From the NCBI RefSeq assembly GCF_026410545.1, contig NZ_JAPMIT010000003.1:602709-666708 (forward strand): DNA of 64,000 nt. Direction: 5' to 3'. Both the position numbers and the translations under genes were made by a program. Origin of the DNA: Microbacterium sp. STN6 (lineage in GTDB: Bacteria > Actinomycetota > Actinomycetes > Actinomycetales > Microbacteriaceae). Shown here piece by piece: positions 50,005 through 58,298 of the stretch; the first letter of the stretch is position 1, and each line of letters opens with the position of its first letter. The notes below the pieces were generated by a model. The model was not told where the DNA came from. It was given only the letters and a program-made list of their open reading frames with translations, and did no database searches.

Positions 50005-51240
50005 ATGGGTGAACGCATCGTCATCACGGGGCTGGGGGCGCTGACCCCGCTGGGCAACACGTGGCGCGAGACATGGTCGTCGCTCGTCGCGGGCAGAAGC
50101 GGCATCGACCGCATCACCCAGTTCGATGCGAGCGGTTTCGCCACGCAGATCGCCGCCGAGGTGAAGGGCTTCGACCCGCACGAGACGCTGTCGGTCAAGC
50201 AGGTCAACCGCATGTCGCGCACGTCGCAGCTCGCGGTGGTCGCGGCACGCGAGGCCGTCGCGGATGCCGGGCTGCCCGCCGACCTGACCGGCATCGAGAC
50301 GGGCGTCATCGTGAACAGCGCGGTCTCGGGGTTCGCCGAGGTGCAAGATGCCACCGAGGTCTTCCACTCCGACGGCGCCCGGCACATGAGCCCGCGGTTC
50401 GTGCCGAGCGCCCTCACGAACATGCCGGCGTGCGAGATCGCCATCGACATGGGCATCCACGGCCCGGTCAACGCGAGCGCCCTGGCCTGCGCGAGCGGCG
50501 CGTACGCCCTGCTCGAGGCCAGACGCCTTCTACTAGCGGATGAGGCGGACGTCGTCATCGCCGGTGGCACCGACGCCGCCATCACACCCGTCATGTTCCA
50601 GGGCCTGAACGCCATGCACGCGCTCTCGACCCGTAACGATGCGCCCACCGAGGCGAGCCGGCCGTTCGACGCGGATCGCGACGGCTTCGTGTTCGGCGAG
50701 GGCGCGGTGGTCTTCGTCATGGAGACGCTCGAGCACGCGCGCGCCCGAGGTGCGCACATCTACGCCGAGGTGCTCGGCGGGGCGCTCACGAGCGACGCGT
50801 TCAACGTGGTCGCGCCGGAGCCCAGCGCGACCTATGCGACACAGGCGATCACGAGGGCCCTGGGCAGGGCGCGGCTCGCGGCATCCGATGTCGATCTTGT
50901 GTGTGCACACGGCACCTCGACCAAAGCGAACGACCGCACCGAGACGGCGGCGATCCATCAGGCGTTCGGGGCGGCGACGCGCGGGCTGCAGGTGACTGCG
51001 CCCAAGTCGATGACGGGGCATCTCATCGGCGCGGCCGGTGCGCTGGCGAGCATGTTGTGCGCGCTGTCGATCAGCGAAGGCGTGATTCCCCCGACGATCA
51101 ACTACACGACTCCCGACCCCGAGTGCGACCTTGACTACGTGCCGAACACGGCGCGCGAGGCGGTCGTGCGCCACGCGGTCACTAACGCCTTCGGCTTCGG
51201 CGGCCAGAACGCGGTCGTCGCCTTCGGCCACGCGGGTTGA
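50005..51240 (+). CDS. FabF-type beta-ketoacyl-ACP synthase in cyclohexyl operon
   Basis: Condensing enzyme of 411 residues. The Cys-His-His triad is intact: Cys in ALACASGAYALLEA, His in CAHGTSTKANDRTE, Lys/His in PKSMTGHLIGAAG, with NAFGFGGQNAV at the end. It extends acyl chains with malonyl-ACP. It lies 27 bp after the dienoyl-CoA reductase gene with ribosome-binding site GGGAGG, so it belongs to the operon and may be adapted to chains with a cyclohexyl end. The priming step would normally need a FabH, which is not in this window. Its TGA stop (51238-51240) comes from a palindromic repeat. Confidence 0.9.
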   Translation: MGERIVITGLGALTPLGNTWRETWSSLVAGRSGIDRITQFDASGFATQIAAEVKGFDPHETLSVKQVNRMSRTSQLAVVAAREAVADAGLPADLTGIETGVIVNSAVSGFAEVQDATEVFHSDGARHMSPRFVPSALTNMPACEIAIDMGIHGPVNASALACASGAYALLEARRLLLADEADVVIAGGTDAAITPVMFQGLNAMHALSTRNDAPTEASRPFDADRDGFVFGEGAVVFVMETLEHARARGAHIYAEVLGGALTSDAFNVVAPEPSATYATQAITRALGRARLAASDVDLVCAHGTSTKANDRTETAAIHQAFGAATRGLQVTAPKSMTGHLIGAAGALASMLCALSISEGVIPPTINYTTPDPECDLDYVPNTAREAVVRHAVTNAFGFGGQNAVVAFGHAG

Positions 51241-51363
51241 GGAGCCGGCCGCATGCGGGTTGAGGAGCCGTCCTCATGCGGGTTGAGGAGAACGCGAAGC
51301 GTTCGTCTCGAAACCCACCCCAGCCGCAGGGTTTCGAGACGCCGCTGCGCGGCTCCTCAACCC
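51234..51363. repeat. Palindromic repeat cluster at end of cyclohexyl operon
   Basis: Two truncated left flanks (51234-51248 and 51257-51270) precede a full copy (51280-51316, stem GAACGC/GCGTTC, loop GAA) and an inverted full copy (51329-51363, stem GCCGC/GCGGC). The full copies face each other between convergent genes, the same layout as at 29677-29766. Confidence 0.85.
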
Positions 51364-51365
51364 GC

Positions 51366-52808
51366 CTACCCGCGCAGCGCGTCGCGCGAGACCGGCGGCA
51401 CGAGCATGCCCGCCTCCTCGCGCACCCACCACACGTGCCGCTTGCGCCGCTCCGCACGCGTCGCGAACCGGTAGTGGTACCGCTTCGCCCTGATCCACTG
51501 GGGCGGCTCCCCGTGGAACGGGTCGACGCGCAGCAGCTTCAGCGTCTTCGGGTCGGTCTCGAGCAGCTTGCCGAGCAGCATGATGAACCACCGGTTGTCC
51601 GGTGAGCCGAGCGCCAGAAACCACATGAGCCAGTCGAGCCTCAGGTGGTACGGCGCGAACTGGCGCGGCACCCGCCTCGGGTCGCCCGGCTTGCCCTTGA
51701 ACTCGTACGCCCGCCACTCGGCTTCGGGGCCGGGCTGGGGGGCATCCGTGCCTTCGATTTCTATTTCGTAGCGCACCTGGGTGACGCTGCCGAAGGCGCC
51801 GTACGCGTTGACGAGGTGCCAGCGGTTGAAGCTCGCGTTCATGAGCTGCCGGCGGGCGACGAGGTTGCGGGCGGGCCACCAGCTGAGAATGACCACCAGC
51901 AGGGATGCCGCGATCACGATCACGATGAACCACGCGGGCGCTACGGCGAACGCGTAGTCGGTATGCGCCGGCATTGCGGGGATCACCAGGTGCGCCGCCG
52001 GGTCGCTGAGCGCCGCGAACGCCAGCACGATCGTGATCACGTTGAGCCAGGCGAAGTTGCCGGTGACCACGAGCCACAGCTGGGTGAGCATGACGATGGC
52101 TGCGGCGACGGATGCCACGGGCTGCGGCGCGAACAGAAAGAACGGCACGATCAGCTGCGAGAAGTGGTTGCCGAGCACCTCGACGCGGTGGAACCACTTG
52201 GGCATCAGGTGCGCGAAACGGCTGAGCGGGTTCGGCATCGGCTGCGTCTCGTGGTGGTAGTAGAGCGCGGTGAGGTCGCGCCAGGACCGGTCGCCGCGCA
52301 TCTTGATCATGCCGGCGCCGAATTCGAGGCGGAACACGAGCCACCGGATCAGCCAGATGATGAGCACGGGCGGCGCCGTCTCGTTCGAGCCGAGGAACGC
52401 GACCATGAAGCCGGCTTCGAGCAGCAGGCTCTCCCAGCCGAAGCCGTAGAAGGTCTGGCCGACGTTGACGATCGAGAGGTATCCGAACCAGATGGCGAGA
52501 AAGAGGATGAGCGGAACCCACGGCGGCCCCAACTGTGGCAGGCCGGCGACAAGGCTCGCGGCGACAACGGCCCCGACCCACGCCACCGTGAGCAGCAGCC
52601 GATCGGAGTACCGCCAGCGAAACAGCGTGGGCTGCTTCTTCGCGTACGAGAGCCTCAGGAACTGCGGAACCGGCAGTAGGCCGTGCTCACCGAGCAGCGC
52701 GGGGAACTGCGCTGCGGTCGAGAGGAAGGCAACGAGGTAGATCGCGGCGACGCCCCGCTGAAGCACCTGCCGCGCCAGCTCGTACCCGTCTGCCCCGAAC
52801 CAGTCCAT
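51366..52808 (-). CDS. Lipase maturation factor-like membrane protein
   Basis: Polytopic membrane protein of 480 residues similar in layout to lipase maturation factor (LMF1) proteins: many hydrophobic helices over about 1-320, a conserved region LEFGAGMIKMRGDRSWRDLTALYYHHETQPMPNP, and a soluble C-terminal part with RLDWLMWFLAL and EPPQWIRAKRYHYRF. In animals LMF1 helps lipases fold; the bacterial role is unknown. A -10-like TAGCGT lies 9 bases upstream of its ATG. The stop is 2 bp from the palindromic repeat cluster. Confidence 0.85.
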   Translation of the reverse strand: MDWFGADGYELARQVLQRGVAAIYLVAFLSTAAQFPALLGEHGLLPVPQFLRLSYAKKQPTLFRWRYSDRLLLTVAWVGAVVAASLVAGLPQLGPPWVPLILFLAIWFGYLSIVNVGQTFYGFGWESLLLEAGFMVAFLGSNETAPPVLIIWLIRWLVFRLEFGAGMIKMRGDRSWRDLTALYYHHETQPMPNPLSRFAHLMPKWFHRVEVLGNHFSQLIVPFFLFAPQPVASVAAAIVMLTQLWLVVTGNFAWLNVITIVLAFAALSDPAAHLVIPAMPAHTDYAFAVAPAWFIVIVIAASLLVVILSWWPARNLVARRQLMNASFNRWHLVNAYGAFGSVTQVRYEIEIEGTDAPQPGPEAEWRAYEFKGKPGDPRRVPRQFAPYHLRLDWLMWFLALGSPDNRWFIMLLGKLLETDPKTLKLLRVDPFHGEPPQWIRAKRYHYRFATRAERRKRHVWWVREEAGMLVPPVSRDALRG

Positions 52809-52932
52809 GGCGCTTCCACGCTAGGCGCGCCCTGCCGCCCCGGCAACGTCGGTACCGTCGTCATAAATGAGGAAGAGTCACTAAACTCACATAGTCGGCG
52901 CCCGATGGGGGCGTCAGGAATCGGGGACGAAC

Positions 52933-54096
52933 GTGGTCGTTTCAACTGAGAGAATCAGTGCCAGCGATGACGCCCAGCGCGCGGCGAAGGGCCGACCCAC
53001 TCGCAAGACCATCGCCGAGCACATTGACCCGACAGCGAATTCGCTCAACTTTGTTCGGTTGTTGCTCGCAGCAACTGTGATCGTTTGGCATGCCTTCGTG
53101 CTCAGCGGTCGATCCACCGATTGGCCGTATGGCGTGCAACTCGTCTCGGACGTTCCCGTTGACGGGTTCTTCGCCATAAGCGGGTTCCTTCTAGCTGGAA
53201 GCTGGCTCCATTCGCCGAACCTTCTACGTTACCTTCGTAACCGGTTTCTGCGCCTGATGCCGGCATTCTTCACGTGCCTGATTTTGGTCGCCTTTGTTAT
53301 CGCACCGATTACGGCGTTGATCCAGCAAGGTTCAGCGGCAAGCGTGTTTTCCGGGCCGCATTCTGCTTGGCAGTACGTGCTACACGATTCGAATCTCAGT
53401 ATGGACTTCTACGATGTTGGCGGTACGCCGCGCGGGGTGCCGGTGCCGGGAGTATGGGATGGCTCGCTGTGGACGTTGTACTGGGAAGCGACGGCCTATC
53501 TTGCCCTGGCGATACTCGGTGTAGCCGCAATCCTCAGGCGTCGCTGGGCGACAGCCGTGATCTTTGCGCTGGTCTGGCTGATGGCGTTGGCGCTTGCGCT
53601 TGGCCTACTCCCCGATGAGTACAGAATCCGTTCTGTCTCTCGACTTGGGCTCATGTTTCTCGCGGGGGCACTAATCCAGCTCTACGGTGACAAGATCCCT
53701 GCTAGACGCGGATTGTTTGCCGTGGCTCTCGCGCTGCTGGCGGCTGGCGCTCTGCTTCCGAACTATCGGTTGATCGCGGCGCCGGCGCTCGCCTATTCCG
53801 TTATCTGGATCGGCGGTCGGCTTACTGCGCCAGCACTGCAACTCAAAGACCGCGACATCTCGTACGGGTTGTACATCTATGCCATGCCATTCCAACAGAT
53901 CCTGCTCATGCTAGGTGCTGCACGGCTGCCTCTGGCGATCTTCGTTGTCGCATCGCTAGCGATCACTGTGCCAGTCGCGATGGCGAGCTGGTTCTACATT
54001 GAACGACCTATGCTCCGGCTGAAGGCGTCGTCCTGGCGAAGTGAGTCAAGCATCGGGCTTCGACACTTTCGTACGCCACATCTCGCCAAGCGATAG
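52933..54096 (+). CDS. Membrane acyltransferase (OafA/acyltransferase-3 family)
   Basis: Integral membrane O-acyltransferase of 387 residues with about ten helices. Marks: LNFVRLLLAATVIVWHAFVLSG (the conserved His after helix 1), VPVDGFFAISGFLLAGS, RFLRLMPAFFTCLI, YWEATAYLALAIL, and ISYGLYIYAMPFQQ near the end. It probably acetylates or succinylates a surface polysaccharide. There is no SGNH domain. Base composition from here to the window end is lower in GC and less biased at third codon positions than before, as often in horizontally exchanged surface-polysaccharide loci. GTG start. Confidence 0.88.
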   Translation: MVVSTERISASDDAQRAAKGRPTRKTIAEHIDPTANSLNFVRLLLAATVIVWHAFVLSGRSTDWPYGVQLVSDVPVDGFFAISGFLLAGSWLHSPNLLRYLRNRFLRLMPAFFTCLILVAFVIAPITALIQQGSAASVFSGPHSAWQYVLHDSNLSMDFYDVGGTPRGVPVPGVWDGSLWTLYWEATAYLALAILGVAAILRRRWATAVIFALVWLMALALALGLLPDEYRIRSVSRLGLMFLAGALIQLYGDKIPARRGLFAVALALLAAGALLPNYRLIAAPALAYSVIWIGGRLTAPALQLKDRDISYGLYIYAMPFQQILLMLGAARLPLAIFVVASLAITVPVAMASWFYIERPMLRLKASSWRSESSIGLRHFRTPHLAKR

Positions 54097-54145
54097 CGAG
54101 ATGGCCTACGGCATTTGGCGAAATGGCGGTGAGACGTCGAAGGGC

Positions 54146-54610
54146 TCAGCGTGAAGCGGCAAACGGTTCAGATTTGGCGGAAGGTCCGACTCCGACCATC
54201 ACGTCTAGTGCGCGACGAAGTACGGTGCTCGAGGTGCTCATCGTGTATGGAAAGTACACGACCTCAACCCCAACTTTTGCAAAATCGCGTTCGAGCCGTT
54301 TCCCCTTCTCTGTACCGCGCCAGTCGTCACCCTTGAAGAACACGTCGAACTGAAGTTCACGCCACATGTCGAGCTTGTTTGGCACGGTCTCCGCTACGGC
54401 TTCATCGACATAGCGAATATTGCGCACGATCTCGAGACGCTCAGAGAGAGGAATCACGGGGCGAATGCCCTTGAAGGCCTGCAGCATTTCGTCTGATACG
54501 ACGCCGGCGATGAGGTAATCGCACGCACCCTTGGCATGTTTGAGAATGTTGAGGTGGCCGACGTGGAAGAGGTCGAAGGCGCCAGCGGCGTAGCCGATCC
54601 GTTGTGCCAT
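54146..54610 (-). CDS. TagD-like nucleotidyltransferase (glycerol-3-phosphate cytidylyltransferase type)
   Basis: Cytidylyl/adenylyltransferase of 154 residues. The catalytic motif HVGH is in AAGAFDLFHVGHLNILKHAK near the N-terminus, a later substrate motif is KGDDWRGTEKGK, and YTMSTSSTVLRRAL corresponds to the STS end motif. TagD enzymes make CDP-glycerol for teichoic acids; related enzymes make ADP- or CDP-activated sugars, so the exact substrate is open. The ATG at 54610 follows GAGGAG; the longer frame upstream is not supported. The 196-bp divergent region to 54807 is AT-richer and holds no gene. Confidence 0.87.
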   Translation of the reverse strand: MAQRIGYAAGAFDLFHVGHLNILKHAKGACDYLIAGVVSDEMLQAFKGIRPVIPLSERLEIVRNIRYVDEAVAETVPNKLDMWRELQFDVFFKGDDWRGTEKGKRLERDFAKVGVEVVYFPYTMSTSSTVLRRALDVMVGVGPSAKSEPFAASR

Positions 54611-54806
54611 AGCGCTCCTCCTCGTGTCGCGAAACGCGGGATTTTCTACACTCATCACTTTAGAATGAGAATTACTCAATTCAGTGTAGCGGAATGCTTG
54701 ACAATCGTCGGTCCCAGCGACCGGGTGCCTATTTTTTCGGGACCCGGCACGCACGGTGGACGCTACACTTGGCGGCATTAGCGGTCGAATTACGTAGGGG
54801 GGCCCA

Positions 54807-56159
54807 GTGTCTACGTGGATGCGCAGGGCGGCTTTCGCGAGCAGGTCCAGCACCGTGGTGAGATCAAGCGCGGCGGTCTGGCGATCGCTTTTAGCTAATG
54901 AGGGCTTGTCCGCGGCGGACCTTTCCGCCGTAAAGGACGCCCACTCAATCGCAATCGCACGTTTTGCGATGAAACACTCGCCGTTCTACGCCGAGTTCTA
55001 TCGAGATCACGGCTTTAGCCTCAATGACCTTGAGGATCCGTCAGCGTTTTACGAGCTGCCTCTGCTGACCAAGGAGATGATCCGAGAGCATGCTGACGAG
55101 ATACGCTCCGATGAATCTACTGAGCGGAACAGCGTCACGAGCATGTCGAGTGGCAGCACCGGGGAGCCGCTGAAAGTGCTCCGAGACCTTCGAGTCCATG
55201 CCCGGGCCTATGAGTGGCGACTGCAGCGATGGTGGGGAATTGAGCCGTGGGCTAACACGGCAACGATCGACCGTCATTACCGAACAGCGTCAGCGCGGCG
55301 CAAACAGGCTCTACTCTGGTGGCCCTCGACGCGCATCCAGCTCGACACGTTCGACATTAGCGATGAAGCATTGGAGGCGTTCGCTTCGGCTTGGAAGAGG
55401 ACGCGCCCCGAGTTTCTGATCGGCTACGTGGGTGGTGTCGTTGCCTTGGCTCGACTAGCACGTGTGAAAGGAATCGAATTTGAATCGCCGCGCGCAATCG
55501 GCGTCACTGCCGGGCCACTTCCAGAATCGCAGCGCGCCGAGATAGAAGACTTTTTCGGAGCGCCGGCTTTTGACCACTATCGCAGCTCAGAAGCCAATTG
55601 GATGGCAGGGGAGTGCGATAGGCAAAGTGGGCTGCACACCTTCGATGACATCAAGAACGTCGAAATTGTGCGTGACGGGGTTCACCTCATGGATGAAAGT
55701 GAGGGCGAGGTCGTGATCACCGACTTCGAGAACAAGGTCTTCCCGCTAGTCCGATACCAGCTGGGCGATCTGTCGTCAAGAATCCTCGCTCCGTGTGCAT
55801 GCGGGCGGCCACACAGCAGAATCAGTCCTGTCCGCGGGCGCACGTCGGATTTCCTTGTGCTCCCGAGCGGCAAAGTCATCCTCGGCGGGCTCACTGGGCT
55901 CTACGCTGGAGCAAACGAATACGTCAGGCAGTTCCAGTTGCATCAGCAGGCGGACTATTCCATAATCGTCAGGTGCCTCCTGACGGAGCATCCTGATGCG
56001 GTGGAAGTGGCCGAGAAGCGCCTGGCAGCTCTTCGGGCTAACGTCGACGGCGAAGTCCCTGTGTCACTCGAGATCGTCGATGAGATTCGCCCAACGCGCG
56101 GAAAGTTCCGATTCATCATGAGCGACGCGCCAAAGACTACCGCGACGACGCAACGATGA
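54807..56159 (+). CDS. CapK-like adenylate-forming enzyme
   Basis: Protein of 450 residues related to phenylacetate-CoA ligase and CapK. AMP-binding motif MSSGSTGEPLKV, then FDHYRSSEANWMAGEC, the PLVRYQLGDLSSRI segment, and zinc-like Cys pair PCACGRPHSR. CapK-type proteins are common in capsule loci; their substrate is unknown but may be an acyl or amino-acyl group added to polysaccharide. GTG start with a GGGGGG stretch upstream. It overlaps the glycosyltransferase gene by 4 bp. Confidence 0.85.
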   Translation: MSTWMRRAAFASRSSTVVRSSAAVWRSLLANEGLSAADLSAVKDAHSIAIARFAMKHSPFYAEFYRDHGFSLNDLEDPSAFYELPLLTKEMIREHADEIRSDESTERNSVTSMSSGSTGEPLKVLRDLRVHARAYEWRLQRWWGIEPWANTATIDRHYRTASARRKQALLWWPSTRIQLDTFDISDEALEAFASAWKRTRPEFLIGYVGGVVALARLARVKGIEFESPRAIGVTAGPLPESQRAEIEDFFGAPAFDHYRSSEANWMAGECDRQSGLHTFDDIKNVEIVRDGVHLMDESEGEVVITDFENKVFPLVRYQLGDLSSRILAPCACGRPHSRISPVRGRTSDFLVLPSGKVILGGLTGLYAGANEYVRQFQLHQQADYSIIVRCLLTEHPDAVEVAEKRLAALRANVDGEVPVSLEIVDEIRPTRGKFRFIMSDAPKTTATTQR

Positions 56160-57253
56160 GTGGTGCACGCCCGGTCCGAGTGCTGGAATCGTTTGCCCGC
56201 CCTCGAGCCACCACCAATCCATATATCGTGCAACTTGCAAGCGCACTCAATGGCGAGCGGCATTGCGAGCTCATCCTTTTTTCATTCAAGCGCGCGATTT
56301 TAGGCCGGTACGATGTTTTCCATGTCCATTGGCCTGAGGTAATCTTCACCGGGCACAGCACGTTCAAGAGTCTCATTCGTGAAGCCCTGACCGCTTTAAT
56401 TCTCGCTCGAATTCAATTGACGCGAAGAGCACTTGTGCGCACGCGTCACAACGTCGAACTGCCAAGCGGTTTGAACAGACGACAGTTGGCGTTGACAGCG
56501 TGGTTCGAACGCCTCACAACTATCAATATCCATCTGAACGCCGTGACTCAATCGGCCACGCCTGTCCCGTCGGTCACTATTCCCCATGGCCATTACAAGG
56601 ACTGGTTCAGGGACTATCCGCAACGCGCCCCGATTGCCGGCCGGATCGCCTATTTCGGTCTTATACGCCGGTACAAGGGCGTTGAACGCCTTGTTGCGCG
56701 GTTCCTTGAGACCCGCGTCCCAACGATGACGCTTTCGATCTCAGGCAAGCCGTCAACGCCCGAGATCCAGGCAAATCTTTGCGAGATGGTGGGCGGCGAT
56801 GACCGCGTCGAGTTCACGTTCAAGTTCTTGACGGACGCTGAGCTCGTTTCGGCAGCGACGGGTGCGGAACTCGTCGTGCTGCCGTACCGATTCATGCACA
56901 ATTCGGGCGCCACTCTAACCGCACTCTCTCTCAACCGACCTGTACTCGTGCCCGATACTGAGGTCAATCGGCTTCTCGCGGAGGAGGTTGGAGACGGCTG
57001 GGTCTACCGCTACAGCGGCGAGCTTGCGCTAGAAGACCTTGAATCAACTGTCGCGGCAGTTCACGCAAAGCAGACAGTTGGAGAACCGGACCTGACAGCG
57101 CGATCTTGGCGTCGAGCGGGGGAGCGCCATGTGCAGGTATTCAAAGAAGCAGTTGCTTTAGTGCACCGCCGGCAGAGATGGAAGAAGGCGTCTGACCTCG
57201 TCAGGCCTTCTTCGACCGAGCAGAGGGATGCCGACCGTACTCCGCAGTCGTAA
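56156..57253 (+). CDS. Glycosyltransferase, GT-B fold
   Basis: Putative glycosyltransferase of 365 residues. The N-domain shows DVFHVHWPEVIF and ALVRTRHNVELP. The C-domain shows GRIAYFGLIRRYKGVERLVARF, LVVLPYRFMHNSGATLTALSLNRPVLVPD, typical of the donor-binding part of GT4-like enzymes. Donor and acceptor unknown. ATGA overlap with the CapK-like gene indicates one operon. The 3' end overlaps the convergent glycosyltransferase by 53 bp. Confidence 0.85.
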   Translation: MSGARPVRVLESFARPRATTNPYIVQLASALNGERHCELILFSFKRAILGRYDVFHVHWPEVIFTGHSTFKSLIREALTALILARIQLTRRALVRTRHNVELPSGLNRRQLALTAWFERLTTINIHLNAVTQSATPVPSVTIPHGHYKDWFRDYPQRAPIAGRIAYFGLIRRYKGVERLVARFLETRVPTMTLSISGKPSTPEIQANLCEMVGGDDRVEFTFKFLTDAELVSAATGAELVVLPYRFMHNSGATLTALSLNRPVLVPDTEVNRLLAEEVGDGWVYRYSGELALEDLESTVAAVHAKQTVGEPDLTARSWRRAGERHVQVFKEAVALVHRRQRWKKASDLVRPSSTEQRDADRTPQS

Positions 57254-58175
57254 GACCCATTGCTCCACGCGCCATTCCCCACCCGCGCGCGGCAACGCGA
57301 ATGCCGTCAGCGTCCTTATAAACATTTGCGGACAATCGGCCAATGAGGTGTCTGGTGTAACCCCAAATCACGCGGGCTACGCCGCCTAAACCGCACCTCG
57401 CGCGGGCAGCGGCTCGCCGCAGCGGCGATGAAGCAAGGCGCAGTTGAACCAAGACTTCCGCGCTGCCGTGAGCCTGAGCACGTGCTACGCAGAAAGAGCG
57501 TGTCGCGCGCGCCTCAGGAATCGCGTCGTCAACTATCGATTCCTGGCACCAGACGATCGCTCCTCCTGCGCGTGTCACCTGAGAAGTGAAGAGTGTGTCT
57601 TCTCCCCCGGAGAGCCCGAGACTGGCATCGAAGCGAACCCCAAATCGCCGCACAGCCGCTACGTCCACGAGAATATTGCCCGCCGCCGCTGCGCTGAGTC
57701 GGCTTCCTGTCGGTCTGCTCTCTCGGCGGATGAAGCCTCCGTGCACGATCCAGGGATCTGTCCCTTGGGGGAATGTGTATCGCACGAACCCCGCGACGAT
57801 TGCAGCACCGGAGTCTTGCCACACCTCCAACAGGGGCCGAATCCACGTAGACGTAGGGACGACATCGTCGTCCAGATATATGAGAACCGAGTTCTTTGGC
57901 GCTTCGTCGAGTGCTCTCTGCCGAGCCGCTGCGATGCCCGGTACCCGTTCTGTAACGTAGTGGACGCCTCTGCGCGCTTCTGCGACGCGACGTGCCGACT
58001 CATCGGGATCATTATCGACGACCAAGATTGAGGTGGCGAGCGAAGTCTCATTGCGAATGTTGTCCGCAACCAGATCGAGCAACGGGCCAAGTAGCTCCGG
58101 TCGCCGGTACGTCGTAATCGCCACCACAAGGTACTCGGCAGTCGTGCTGGCCATATGGTGGTGGTCGCCTTTCAT
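57201..58175 (-). CDS. Glycosyltransferase family 2
   Basis: GT-A enzyme of 324 residues. The nucleotide-sugar fold begins VVAITTYRRPELLGPLLDLV, the metal-binding Asp motif is IYLDDDVVP and the catalytic acidic pair is in LSGGEDTLF. Possible starts are ATG 58175 and ATG 58154; neither has a strong ribosome-binding site. A TAGACT element ten bases before 58175 could be a -10 box. It probably adds one residue of the surface polysaccharide. Confidence 0.88.
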   Translation of the reverse strand: MKGDHHHMASTTAEYLVVAITTYRRPELLGPLLDLVADNIRNETSLATSILVVDNDPDESARRVAEARRGVHYVTERVPGIAAARQRALDEAPKNSVLIYLDDDVVPTSTWIRPLLEVWQDSGAAIVAGFVRYTFPQGTDPWIVHGGFIRRESRPTGSRLSAAAAGNILVDVAAVRRFGVRFDASLGLSGGEDTLFTSQVTRAGGAIVWCQESIVDDAIPEARATRSFCVARAQAHGSAEVLVQLRLASSPLRRAAARARCGLGGVARVIWGYTRHLIGRLSANVYKDADGIRVAARGWGMARGAMGLTTAEYGRHPSARSKKA

Positions 58176-58298
58176 CTTGTCGGAGAGTCTAGCGACGCGA
58201 CGGCTGCCATTTCGTGAGCCGCCCGCGGCCGGGATGCACGTCGGAGCATGGGACTTAACGGCATACTAGGGTGCGTTGCGGAAGGCGGAAGCGGGCCG

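Noticed and set aside
48421..50460. Minus-strand reading frame of 679 codons across the cyclohexyl operon
   Set aside because: Shadow frame without motifs; the plus-strand genes have intact catalytic residues.
23006..51363. Palindromic repeats as insertion-sequence ends
   Set aside because: No transposase gene lies between or beside copies in this window and no target-site duplications are evident; kept as a REP-like element instead.
57444..58031. Plus-strand reading frame of 195 codons
   Set aside because: Shadow of the family-2 glycosyltransferase on the minus strand, which has clear motifs.
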